Assembly: GCA_027625915.1 (NCBI GenBank) | Contig: JANTQA010000072.1 | Span: 1,550,001 to 1,614,000 of the forward strand | Source of the DNA: Anaeramoeba flamelloides | Lineage: Eukaryota; Metamonada; Anaeramoebidae | Length of the DNA: 64,000 bases | Direction: 5' to 3' | Shown here: positions 12,111 to 22,900 of the stretch, piece after piece | Layout of the letters: every line of letters begins with the position of its first letter | How positions within the stretch are numbered: the first letter of the stretch is position 1 | Position numbers and translations under genes: made by a program | Notes under the pieces: model-generated | Databases searched by the model: none | Seen by the model: the letters and a program-made list of their open reading frames with translations, nothing else | Told to the model about the DNA's origin: nothing

Positions 12111-12368
12111 AAAGAAGAAGAAAAAGAAGAAGAAAAAGAAGAAGAAAAGAAGGAAGAAAAAGAAGAAGAAAAGAAAGAAGAAAAGAAAGATGAAGAAAAG
12201 AAAGAAGAAAAAACAGAAGAAAAAGAAGATGAAGAAGACTTAACAGGAATTAATGTTGAAGATATTCAAATCGTTATGGACCAAGCAAAATGTACTCGAT
12301 CAGTTGCTATCAAAGCACTTAAAGAAGCTGGTGGTGATAAAGTTAATGCAATTATTAGCTTAACATAA
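12111..12368 (+). CDS. nascent polypeptide-associated complex alpha, exon 2 (UBA domain)
   Basis: This exon follows the TAG acceptor in phase 0 and encodes 85 residues. It begins with a Glu/Lys repeat coded by GAA/AAA triplets and ends with the UBA domain that typifies NAC-alpha: [18 protein letters not shown], then [20 protein letters not shown] and a terminal Thr before TAA at 12366-12368. This matches the human end [20 protein letters not shown]...VNAIMELTM in spacing. The Glu/Lys run replaces the acidic linker of other NACAs and is prone to length change. Confidence 0.93.
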   Translation, partial: KEEEKEEEKEEEKKEEKEEEKKEEKKDEEKKEEKTEEKEDEEDLTGINVEDIQIVMDQAKCTRSVAIKALKEAGGDKVNAIISLT

Positions 12369-12414
12369 ATTATGTTTATTATATCTTCTTAAGATTCATT
12401 ATATAAGATACAAT

Positions 12415-12432
12415 ATATATATATATATATAT
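12415..12432. repeat. (TA)n microsatellite
   Basis: Alternating TA run just 3' of the NAC-alpha stop codon. Confidence 0.9.
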
Positions 12433-12824
12433 AAATTATTATTTATTTATTATTTTCAATATTATGAAATTATTAAACAATTTAAATAATCAATTTGAGA
12501 TTTCAATTTCCAATTTGATTGAATCTAGTTATCATAAAATAGAGAATAGGAAAAAAGAAATCAAAATAAAATCAAAATAAATCGTTCTATTCTTTTTACT
12601 ATTTTGCGTTTTTTGATTTTTTCATTCACAAGTTTTTTGTTTTCTTTTGAAAGATGATTAACTATTCAAACAATAGATCCAACTGTGAGGCGAAGAAATT
12701 GAACAAGTAAACTAAACTTCTCTAAATGCCGCTCATCCTAAATAGTGAATTGAAATTTAATAAAATTCTTTATTTAGTATTCATAAACAAAAAGTAATAT
12801 AAACTCCATTTCAAAAAATCTTAC

Positions 12825-13577
12825 TTAAGGGATTAGCGTCTACCAAGGAGAAGCCTAGGAACAAAGTATGTTGTTATTGGACCTACCACATTAGTGCTAC
12901 ATGGTTCAAATGCCTCTAAAAAATCTCAAAGTCAAGTAGTAATATTTGTTGATCTTATCAATTAAAAATGATCTATGTTTTAGTAAAAAACTCAACAATT
13001 TCTGAATAAAATTTGCATTTCGCCATAAATTTAAAGGTCGAATTATCAATATTCAGACTAAAAAGTCACAAAATATCTTTCTTAAATTTATGGCGAAATG
13101 TAGATTAGTTACTAAAAAATTCGTTTTTTTTTTATAAATTAAATAATTAACGAAAGATTTTTTTGACAAATTATTTCTTGAATCATGCAAATATATTGAT
13201 GTAATAAGTATCTTTATCAAAAGCAAACAAAACTAATCAGTCTTTGTACTTTTATGTTGATGATTATTGAGTTAATCTTTGAAATTAAAAAATTGTAAAA
13301 ATAGTTACTTTTGGAATTTCTAAATCAAAATTATTAAATACCCGAATACTGTATTTTAGAGTTTCTATTTTTAGATTGGGAAAAGAAATTATAAAAATTT
13401 TTTCAAAATGAAACTTTGTTAATTGTGATCATTAGTAAAAAATGTAATAATGTATTTTGCAATTAGATTTATAATAGATTTTTTAGAGCTATTTAAGCCA
13501 CAGTGCCCTAATATCATTTGTACCCAATTACACCTACTTTGATTATAGAGAAATCTATGGTAAAGCTAACTCCTTAA
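12825..13577. mobile_element. TTAA-flanked inverted-repeat element, 753 bp
   Basis: Left end TTAAGGGATTAGCGTCTACC and right end GGTAAAGCTAACTCCTTAA are inverted, and the similarity runs inward well over 100 bases (for example CTCTAAAAAATCT against AGATTTTTTAGAG-like sequence). Its right half, read on the minus strand, is repeated at 37979-38340, and its left arm is degenerately repeated at about 15707-15870. An internal hairpin around GCATTTCGCCATAAATTTAA lies at 13012-13105. No ORF, so it is non-autonomous. Confidence 0.8.
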
Positions 13578-13957
13578 CTTAAAAAATAAATTGAATTAAA
13601 AAAAAATATCTTTTAGTATCCAATACTACTAATTATTAAATCTTTGTAATAATTCATTTTTATATTATTTGAAAAATATAAAAGTCTAATATTTTGTAAA
13701 TTATGAAAAATAAAATCAAAACTTTCAGAAAGAATAATTACAATTTTTCAAAAGAGTATTACTGTTTTTTTATGACCAAACTTTCAATAAAAAAATGTTT
13801 TCTGGAAATTTTTTTTACTAATAATTAAATAAATACCAATAAAAAGACATTACAAGGCCTCAATTTGTTTCATGTTTATTGATATTTTTGAAGATCTTTT
13901 TTTTTTCAAATTGATTTTCTTTTAAAAATAAAAAAAAAGGAAATTGAAAAAAAAGAT

Positions 13958-14655
13958 TAAAAGTAATTTTTTTAACAGAATTTAAATTCGAAAATTTGGT
14001 AATATCAATCAATAAAAAGAAATTCAAATTCAAAAATAAATTAAAAGAATTATCTCTACCCTATCTGGAAAAATTAATAAAATTTAATCATAGAATAAAC
14101 AATAAAATTAACTGGAAGTCGGAGAGTTTAAACCTTCTTAAAAAGGAAATTTATAATTATAATTATAATGAGTTGTTGAATTCTACCAGTTGGAAGGTAC
14201 AAAAATATTTCGCAATAATTAAAAACCAAAAAAATTTATTTATTAATCAAAGATATTTAAGTTATCCATCAAGTTCAACAATTCTAAAATTCAGAACATT
14301 TACCAACTGCTTAAATAGATATTATTATGTAATAAATAAAAATTCAAATAAATTTTGTCCTTTATGTTTAAAATATGAACATAAGGAAATAATAGAAAAT
14401 ATTGATCATTTTTTATGGGTATTTCCTTCCTATAAAAAAGATAGATTAATTTTTCTGAAAAAGTTAAAAGAATTAAATTTTAATGAAATAATTTTAAATT
14501 ATGATAGCTTAAAATTATTTTCGTTAATTAATAATCGTGAAATCTATGATTTTACGCTTAAATTTCTGAAAGGGAATTTAAGTAAAGGGCACTTAGAGTG
14601 TAATCTACACTTCCTCCTCAATAAAAAAAAAAAAAATAAAAGTAATTTTTTTTAA
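13958..14655 (+). mobile_element. 5'-truncated LINE (non-LTR retrotransposon) with target-site duplication
   Basis: A direct repeat TAAAAGTAATTTTTTTAA occurs at 13958-13975 and again, with one extra T, at 14637-14655. Between them is about 660 bp that ends in an A-rich tail (14620-14636). This is the signature of target-primed insertion of a 5'-truncated LINE. The coding part is described separately. Confidence 0.75.
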
Positions 14656-14658
14656 ATA
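13976..14658 (+). pseudogene. C-terminal fragment of LINE reverse-transcriptase protein
   Basis: An open frame of about 220 codons without a real start codon. It resembles the region after the reverse-transcriptase domain in LINE ORF2 proteins: CPLC-LKYEH...NIDHFLWVFPSYKKDR fits the usual zinc-knuckle pattern CPLC...ETIEHFLFECP, except that the final Cys is replaced (WVFP). The catalytic RT and endonuclease parts are absent, as expected from 5' truncation. The frame runs through the A-tail (Lys/Asn run) and stops only in the target-site duplication. It is not a host gene. Confidence 0.6.
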
Positions 14659-17452
14659 AAACAAAAGTGAAAAAGAAAAAAAAACCACAAAAAAAAAAAA
14701 TTCTAAAAATCGAAAAAAAAAGATATTAAATAAAAATATTGAAAAAGAAAAAGAAAAACAAAAAATTGAAATGGCAAGATAGAAATTTGATGAATTAATA
14801 AAAAATGATTTTAATCAATAAATTGAAAAATGGTTTAATTATTAGGTTCTTTTTATTTCTTAATTTGGAAAAAATAAACACCGATCATAAAAATGTTCAC
14901 TTACAACAATTACCGTTTGAAAAAAAAATCTTAAAAAATGGATTAACAAATAAATACTCAAAAAAAAACATCCAATGAATGAAAAATTACAATAATTAAG
15001 AATCAAAAATAAACACAAATGAAAATAAATATTTAAAATCAAAATAAATATAATCTCTCTTTCAAAATTATTGAGCCATTAAAAATCAAATTTTAAAGAA
15101 AAATTTTTTAATAATTGAAGTTATCTATTATAATATAAAATTTAAATTTTAATATTCCGTACTATACTCTAGAGATATTTTTTTTCATATAATAATAAAA
15201 TAAAAAAAAGTATAAAAAAATAAATAAAATTAGGATATTTATTTTGAAAGAAGAATTACATAAAAAATAGAAAATTTAAAAAATCCGTAAAACCCATTTA
15301 TCGATTCTCCTTCCATTTGAATAACTAAACCTAATCTCTCATCATATTTGAAACCAATTTTTTCATTAATTCATCTTTTACTTCTTTCCAATTTTTCATT
15401 TTCATTTTCCATTTTAACAAAACACTGACTAAAAAATAAAAAAGAGAAAAAATGATCTATTTCCAAACTTCTCATTGTGAGAGGAAAAAATTCCAAACAA
15501 TACAAAAACGATTAAAAATTCAAACGTAAAATCGACCATTTTTATCAAATTTAGTTTTGAATGTACCCAAAAATGTTAAAAAGCACATCAAAAAAAATTT
15601 TCGGTAAATAATCTTGATTTATTGTAATAATTATATTTTATATCATATATTAAGATACTATGTAAGATATTTTATTACTGCTCTTCTATTTGATTTGGAT
15701 CCCACTTTAATGGATTGGTGTCACCCCGACTGTATATATATTAAAGAATATTGTAATTACACCTAACGACAATAGTGTTACCCATTTCAAATGACTATAA
15801 AAAATCTTCAATAAATTTTATTGCACATGGATTATTCTATTTTTTTACTAATAATCACAAATAAAGATAAATATTTATTATTTTTTTTTAATTCCATTTT
15901 TATAAATAAAAAACAGAAACCAAAATAATAATATCATGTTTTTGAATAATTCATATTTAGAACCTCAAATGTAACTATTTTTTTTTCATTTTATTAATAT
16001 CAAGATTAGCACAATAAATGGTATAAAATGATTTCGTATATTTAAATACCATTTTGAAGATTGGGTTTAATAAATATATTTCAAATTAAATTTGCCATAC
16101 TTTTTTCGAAATAGCTCAAATCAGGATAATTTTTAAAAATTGTGATTTATCTTGGCTTTACCACAAAAACTCATTAAACTGCCACAATCCTTAATATGTA
16201 AAAAAATAATAAAAAAAAAAATTCTTTTTATTAAAATAAAAATTCGGGATCTCATTATTATTGTGTAACCCCCGTTTAAAAATGTTAGAAAATGTTTAAA
16301 ATGGTTGTAAATTGTTTCCAGGTATTTTAAAGGTATGGAAAACAGAAACTTTTAAAAAATCATTGGATTTTTTGTAATCGAAAAACAAATTAATTTCTTT
16401 TTATTTTTTTTTTTACAAAATTACAAAATTGACTGTGATTTTTATGATAAAACAAATAACCATTAATTTTAAAATTGAACTATAATATAAAATATCTTTA
16501 GCTTTTATTTAAATGGGTTTATTACCTTTATAAGCTCAAAAATCAAAAAGAAGAAAGAATAATTTTCCTTGTTATTGATAATAGATCAAAATAAAAAAGC
16601 CTCTAAACTCTAGTTGAGTTTTCTTGACAATGCATAGATATGGGAAGAAGAAGAAAGTGAAAAAGAAGAAATTATGTGCCCAATAAATCTTAATAATTAA
16701 TCATAATGTGTATAGCTTTGAGAAAGCCTTTTAAAAAGTTCTCCATCTCCTTTAATCTTGAATAGAATCAAGAAAAAAAAAAAAATTAAGTATAGGAATA
16801 TATTATCAACACCTTTTAGGTTTATATTTTTAGAAGCTGTTTTATTTATATTAATACTTCAAGACCACCATTGACCGAGTAACTATTTATTAATACCCGT
16901 TAGTACATTATTAATGGAAAGGGTCAATTGATCTGTTAACCAAATCAAAATAAAATTAAATGAAAACTATTGATCTTTCCCTTGAAATTAATTAAATACC
17001 TTATTTGTTGATTTTAGAAAAAAAAAAGAACAAATTTTTTTTTCAAATAATCTGCTTTTTGATCAAACAAAATTTTTCTTTTTTAATATGATCGAAATTA
17101 TCCCCAAAACCCATCAACTATTATATCGTGATTTATTTTTTTATCACGATATTTTTGATATTTATCATGATTTTTTGTCAATTATCAAGATTTTAATCGA
17201 ATATCACGATTTTTTGAAGGACGATTATTGACTTGACAAAGATATCGTCAAATCCATTAATTAAAAATTTAAAAAGATTCTTACTTTATTTATTTACTTT
17301 TTTTTAGGTGAAAAATCAAAAAAAAAACAAAAAAAAAAAAAATTAATTTATGGTTGTAATAAAAATATATCCAAATTTAAAAATTAATTTATTTAAAAAC
17401 TAAATTAATGAAAAAATCTATTTGCTTTTTTTTTTTTTTTTTTTAATTAGAA
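14659..17452. other. AT-rich intergenic region with repeat remnants
   Basis: 15707-15870 is a degraded copy of the left arm of the 12.8-kb TTAA element. 17118-17210 contains repeated ATCACGAT units, including the hairpin ATATCGTGAT...ATCACGATAT, just downstream of the NHE stop. A possible gene remnant at 15240-15430 is listed separately. Nothing else is recognised. Confidence 0.5.
15240..15430 (-). pseudogene. possible gene remnant, unrecognised
   Basis: On the minus strand this stretch reads like protein in two overlapping frames: NWKEVKDELMKK in one and then KIGFKYDERLGLVIQMEGES in the other, with a TTTTTTAG acceptor-like site upstream. The composition is more protein-like than the surroundings, but a frame change is needed and no family is recognised. 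It could be a decayed exon or repeat-derived coding sequence. Confidence 0.25.
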
Positions 17453-20416
17453 TTAGTTTTCTGAAGAAGAATCTGAAGAATTTAATAAATTTTGGTTTAT
17501 TGAGTCATCATCATTGTCGTCTTCTTCTGGATTAATTTCGTCTAATTCTTGATCATCTGAAAAAATTTCAATTTCAAAACCTTGGGATTTTTTTTTTTTA
17601 AAAAATTTCGATTTTTTATTTTCCCTACGGAGCGGATTTTTATGAATATTAATTCCTTCATCTAGGGAATTTATATTTTCATTGATTAAGGCTTCATTTT
17701 CATCTTCATCACTCTCACGCATCTGCTGCCTGTTGATATATTCATTCTTGATCTTATTATTTCTTTCTGTTTTTTGATTTTGGTTAATCTTTTTAAAGCG
17801 TTGTATTTCAATCGAAGGGTTTAATCTATGCGAAGTATGTGGCCTGTGGTGGTGCTTGTGGTGGTGCTTGTGGTGGTGCTTGTGGTGATGCTTGTGGTGG
17901 TGATTATGCAAATTCCGATTTAAATTAATTTGGTTTTGCACTTCAATTATTTTTTTATTGTTGTTATTTAACGGTTTCAAAATATCTTTTTTTGGCTGAC
18001 TAAGATGATGGCTAATTCCATTGGTATGGTTACTATTTTCGGAAAACTCGTTTTCAGATAAATTATTGTTTTCAAAGGAATTTAAATTTGAACTGGAACT
18101 TAGTTTTTTGATTGATTGGAATCCATGCGAGGGCATGAAATGCTTGCTAACGTTATTAGATAATGAATAATTATAATTAATTGCCTTGTACCCATGCCGA
18201 TGTATTTTATTGTGATTATCATGATGAGATAAATGCTTGTGTCTTCTTACATCACCGATTATATTTGTTGTTAAGTTTTGTTTTAGCTGGTGCCCTCTTC
18301 TGACTAGCACGGGTAAGGTGTTTACATCCACATCATATTGATGGCGCGGCTCATTTACCCTCGAATATGGTTTTATTTTATCCAAATTGGACAAATTATG
18401 CTCAGTTTGCAATTTGTTCATGACCTTTGATAAACTTTTTTCAGAAAATTTGGAACGATATTCCAAATCTGTAGCTGATCCGAAAGAAGAAAATAAGGGA
18501 TCGCTTCTTTCGGGTAAACGTTTTTTTTTCCTATTTCTATTTCTTTTTCTTTTTTTCTTCTTTTTCCTTCTCTTTAGCTTTCTTCTTTCAAGAAAAAGGG
18601 GGTTACCGTTATTATTAAAACCATTGTCCATAAATTCTGATTGCGAAGAAAAATCCGTCTGTGAACTTTGGTCTGAAAAGGACCTTGTCAATTGTTGTTT
18701 TTTTCTTAATCTGTTTTGTCTTGGGGTTGGAAGTTCAACATTATTGTCTGTGAGTCTTCTATTTTTTTCTTGCATGACCCTTTCAAGTCTAACATTTGGA
18801 TTTTTAACAAGCCGAGAAAATTTGGCTTGATCAACTAACAGCCGTCTTTTCTCTCTTTCGTCTAACTCCTCCTTCACCTCGGCTTCCTTCAATTGGTTTA
18901 ATACGGTGAGAAAGTCTTTTTCCTCTTGGAACAAGCCTCGAACAAAAAATTGTTGTAAAAAGTGATCCAAGTCATGCCATTTATGGGACCAATTGTAGGA
19001 ACCGCCATTGCCACCAATAATGGAGAACATTGCATTTTGCAGATGGAGAAACACTATGGGCAAAATTTGATTCGAGCATTGGGGGTCATCGTTTTCCTTT
19101 TTCGCAAATTTTAAATGCAATTTTTTCATAATTGGCTTAATTGTGCCGCCTTGGATAAAGACTGTGAAGCAAATTACAATTAAAGTTGTCGAGGTAAAGC
19201 ATTTTTTCGCCTTTATAGTGTCAGGCAAGGAAAACGCCAAGGCAAAGGCAATTGCCCCCCGTAATCCAGAGTAAGATAAAATTAATTGCTCCTTTAATTT
19301 CACCTTGGTGATTCTTGTTCGATTGGCGATGCTTGTCAAAATGAAAACGATAACAAAGCGATAAAATAAAATAAAGAATAAAGTTAGGCAAGTAAATAAT
19401 AAACTAAAATCGTTAACTTGGTTGTTGTTGGAATCTTTGCTGGCAAATTGGAAGGTCATTTCAAATCCTAAATATAAAAAAATAATTGCCTCGCTCATGG
19501 AGGCAAATGATTTCAAATCCCGCTTGAAGGTCAAGGAAGACCTTCGGCCCATATTGGTATCTGCATATCTTGACAAAATGATCCCACAGAATAAGATCGA
19601 GACGATCCCAGATAGGGACAGTACCTCTGCTAATTGGTAGGAGAGGAAGCCAACACACATCAAGACCACAGGCTCAAATAGTTGCAAAACGTTTGTAAAC
19701 TTTGTGAGCCACGATCCAAACAGCCCCATAAACACGCCAAAAAACACACCGCCCAGGGAGACCAAGAAGAACCTCACAATGGCCAAAAAGGGTATACTTG
19801 TCGTAATGTGAGGCACCCTTGTGAGATTGACAAATAATTGAAACAAAACAATCGACACAGAATCATTTAAAATGGACTCCCCAGAGACAATAATGTGTAA
19901 CGTTTCGTTGACGTGCGCCTCTTCAAAGATGGCCAGCACGGCAACAGGATCGACAGCCGAGATCAACGAGCCAAAGGTTAAAAATTCAACAAGGCTGATC
20001 TCGATCGGGAAAAGGGATCGAAATAAATATAAACTAAACCCAGTGAAAAAGCTATTTAAAATGGTCCCAACAACAGCGTATAAGATAATCAATCGAAGGT
20101 TGTGGAAAAAAAAATCCTTGTGTAAAAAGTATCCTGCTTCCAAAATGATCGGCGGGATGAGTATCAAAAAAAAGATATCATAGTCAAATGACATCAAAGT
20201 GTGACGATTCATTTTGTAAAAAAACCATGCAATTAATCCACAGACAATCCCAAAGATGATAATTAAGGCAGATTCGGGTAAAAAGTTGATCTTGTATCTT
20301 GCAATGAACATTCTCATCAAGATCAAACATAAGATACCCCCAAATATTAATAACACATACTCCGTTGTTGTTGTAAAGTGTACAAACAAGACTTGAAATT
20401 CAGATCCTCCAGACAT
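17453..20416 (-). CDS. Na+/H+ exchanger (NHE, CPA1 family) with long cytoplasmic tail
   Basis: A 987-residue exchanger that swaps Na+ (or K+) for H+ across a membrane. Residues about 20-430 hold the multi-span transport domain. Family motifs: SAVDPVAVLAIFEEAHVNE (about 153-171), GESILNDS with the Asn184-Asp185 pair expected to bind the ion, and SGLRGAIAFAL (about 383-393). After the last span, YNWSHKWHDLDHFL (about 468-481) resembles the membrane-proximal tail of NHE1-type exchangers. The remaining tail of about 500 residues is unusually long and of low complexity: a Lys/Arg cluster, Asn/Ser-rich parts, a repeated HHHK block coded by a 12-bp minisatellite at about 17841-17900, and an acidic end. 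The start is the only upstream ATG (MSGGSEF). No intron is needed. Plasma-membrane against endosomal location cannot be decided. Confidence 0.95.
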   Translation of the reverse strand: MSGGSEFQVLFVHFTTTTEYVLLIFGGILCLILMRMFIARYKINFLPESALIIIFGIVCGLIAWFFYKMNRHTLMSFDYDIFFLILIPPIILEAGYFLHKDFFFHNLRLIILYAVVGTILNSFFTGFSLYLFRSLFPIEISLVEFLTFGSLISAVDPVAVLAIFEEAHVNETLHIIVSGESILNDSVSIVLFQLFVNLTRVPHITTSIPFLAIVRFFLVSLGGVFFGVFMGLFGSWLTKFTNVLQLFEPVVLMCVGFLSYQLAEVLSLSGIVSILFCGIILSRYADTNMGRRSSLTFKRDLKSFASMSEAIIFLYLGFEMTFQFASKDSNNNQVNDFSLLFTCLTLFFILFYRFVIVFILTSIANRTRITKVKLKEQLILSYSGLRGAIAFALAFSLPDTIKAKKCFTSTTLIVICFTVFIQGGTIKPIMKKLHLKFAKKENDDPQCSNQILPIVFLHLQNAMFSIIGGNGGSYNWSHKWHDLDHFLQQFFVRGLFQEEKDFLTVLNQLKEAEVKEELDEREKRRLLVDQAKFSRLVKNPNVRLERVMQEKNRRLTDNNVELPTPRQNRLRKKQQLTRSFSDQSSQTDFSSQSEFMDNGFNNNGNPLFLERRKLKRRKKKKKRKRNRNRKKKRLPERSDPLFSSFGSATDLEYRSKFSEKSLSKVMNKLQTEHNLSNLDKIKPYSRVNEPRHQYDVDVNTLPVLVRRGHQLKQNLTTNIIGDVRRHKHLSHHDNHNKIHRHGYKAINYNYSLSNNVSKHFMPSHGFQSIKKLSSSSNLNSFENNNLSENEFSENSNHTNGISHHLSQPKKDILKPLNNNNKKIIEVQNQINLNRNLHNHHHKHHHKHHHKHHHKHHHRPHTSHRLNPSIEIQRFKKINQNQKTERNNKIKNEYINRQQMRESDEDENEALINENINSLDEGINIHKNPLRRENKKSKFFKKKKSQGFEIEIFSDDQELDEINPEEDDNDDDSINQNLLNSSDSSSEN

Positions 20417-20741
20417 TTGAATATTCGCTTTATTTTTTTTGTTTTTTTGTTTTTTTTTGTTGTTCCGAAAAAGGTTTTTTGTTTTTTGCTTTTTTTGAAA
20501 AAAACTTTAAAAAATGATTAATTTGTTTGTAATTTTGGTTTTTATTTTTTCGATGTGAATTAAAGATTTAAATGAGTTGGATAACTCGAATTACTTTTTT
20601 TTTTTTTTTACAAATATTTTTTTCAAATTGGAAATTAATTCCAATACAGTTCTTATTTTTCTAGAATGTAACTACAAATCGAACAAACATACTGTTTAAC
20701 TTTGAAAATTTTTGTAAAGTGTTTATTCTTTTCTATCTTTT
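20417..20741. other. upstream region of the NHE gene
   Basis: T-rich sequence directly 5' of the NHE start codon, presumably the promoter and 5' UTR. No defined motif. Confidence 0.4.
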
Positions 20742-21961
20742 TTAAGGGACTAGTAAACTAAAAAAAATCTTCAAGTAAATTTACTAACAAATTAAAAAAA
20801 ATTTTACAGTATCTTGAAATTGAAAAACAAAGTAAAAATATGATAACTACAAGACATGACTTACTTTTAATACTATTTTCAGAAATGAATTATTGTTTTT
20901 AAAAGACTGATCCATTTTTCACATTTTTGAAAAGTTCAAAATCCAACATATTTCCAAATTATTTAAAAAAAATTATTTTCTTTGAAAGAAGATTGAAATC
21001 TTATTGCCTGTAAAGGAAGTGTACAAAAATACACTTTAAAAATGAAACCACTTTGTTCTATAATAGCCAAGTTTAAAAAATCTACTTAATCTCAAAAAAA
21101 ATACAATATTTATTTTAAACTTGTAAAAAATATAATTTTTTGATTCAAAGAACAGAACAAATCTATTTTTTCTTGGGATTAAATGAAAAAATATGAGAAA
21201 AAGAACCAAAGAATCGAATTAAAAATTCTCCCGAATTACTTTTTTAAAACCTGGAAAATTCAACTTATTTTCTCAAGAAATACTTTTTAATTTGATTATT
21301 TATAATTAATAATTATAAACCCAATCCTAATTATTTCAGCAAGTCATTAACAACCCAATGATTAAATGTATCAAATAGGTATTACATTTATTTCTCAATT
21401 TTTTCAAGATTTTGCAACGAATAAAACAAATTCAAATGCATATATCTAATAATAAAAAAATAATAGATATTATCAAATACCCGATTTTAATACAAATAGT
21501 TCCTTGTTTATACTCTTGATATTTGAAAAAGTATATTGACAAGTCTTTTAAATTTCAAGAAATTTCATAAATATTTCTGAACAAAATAAATGTTCAAATT
21601 TTTTAAATCTTCAAGGATACAATATTTGATTTATTTTTTGTATATTTTTAAAATAATATTAAAGAAACAAGGTTACTTGTTCATAAAAAATCTCAAAAAT
21701 TACTAAAAGTGATATTTCTTCAAAAATTAAATTTTTTTAAAATTTTTATTTTTCTTATTTGATCCAAGAACTCAAAAAAAAAAGGATCAGATCTTTTGAC
21801 TGAAAAGTCCATTGGAAAAATGAAATCTTTTAAAAATGATTATTCATTTCTCTAAAGTTGACAAACGAAGTTTCTTATTGGGTTTAATTGTATCCTTGTG
21901 TCAATAATTACTCTATTATCTTTGAGAAAAAAAAAATAAATAAGAGTTACTAGTCCCTTAA
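20742..21961 (+). mobile_element. TTAA-flanked inverted-repeat element, 1.22 kb, copy 1
   Basis: Begins TTAAGGGACTAGTAA and ends TTACTAGTCCCTTAA, perfect 15-bp terminal inverted repeats with the TTAA counted. It is followed immediately by a second diverged copy and has a third, partial copy on the minus strand at 44.9-45.26 kb. No coding frame is seen, so it is probably non-autonomous. Confidence 0.85.
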
Positions 21962-22900
21962 GTAATTAGTAATCTAAAAAAAAAAAAAAAAAAAAAACGT
22001 TCAAGTAAATCCAATTGCAAATTTAAAAAAAATATTAAAACATTTTGAAACGGAAAAATGAAATAAAAATCTGATTAACTTTCAAAATCAAATTACTTTC
22101 AAAGCTATTTTCAGAAATGAATTATTTCTTAAAAAAGTTTGATCTATTTATTATTTTTTTTTGAAAAGTTCAAAATTCAAATATTTCTGAATTATTTAAA
22201 AAAAATATTTTCAAAGAAAGAAAGAGGACATCTTATTGTATCTGTAAAGGAAGTATACTAACATAAACTTTAAAAATTAAACCACTAAGTTTTCTGAATT
22301 AACTGAAAATAAAGCATATACTTGTTTTCAAAAAAACTTAAAATAATTCTTTTAAACTTGAGAAAATATAATATTTTGATTCAAAGAACAATACAAATCA
22401 ATTGTTTCTCTTTATTGCCCAAAAAAATATCCTAGAAAAAAAACCAAACAAAGAAATTAAAAATTCTTCCATAACACTATTTTAAAACTTGGAAATTTCA
22501 ACTAATAATCTAAATAAATACTTTTGAATTTGATTATTTATAATCAATAATTAATAACCCAATTTTGATTTTTTTATTGGATTATTGAAAACACAAGGAT
22601 TAAATGTGTCAATAGAATTTACAATTATTTCCCAATATTTTAAATAGAGTTTCAAACAAATAAAACTAATTAAAATAAATAATTCTAATCAAAAAAAAAA
22701 AAAAATAATAATAGAAGTATCAAATAACCGATTTTAATAATAAATAATTCCTTATTTATACTTTTAGTATTTGAAAAAGACAAAAGCCCAATCTTTGGGA
22801 TATCAATTAATTTAATAAATATTTGTAAAATAAAATAGATGATCAATTTTTTAAGATCTTCAAGGACCCATAACATAAAATCATACTTTAAAATTTCAGA
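21958..22900 (+). mobile_element. tandem second copy of the 1.2-kb element, partial
   Basis: Starts at the shared TTAA (TTAAGTAATTAGTAATCTAAA) and aligns colinearly with copy 1 through many blocks: TTCAGAAATGAATTATT, TGTAAAGGAAGT, TTGATTCAAAGAACA, GATTATTTATAAT and GATTTTAATA. Similarity fades near 22.9 kb and no right terminal repeat was found. Confidence 0.8.

Noticed and set aside
18387-18830. 147-codon plus-strand frame
   Set aside because: It lies antisense to the NHE tail and only mirrors its Lys/Arg-rich low-complexity coding.
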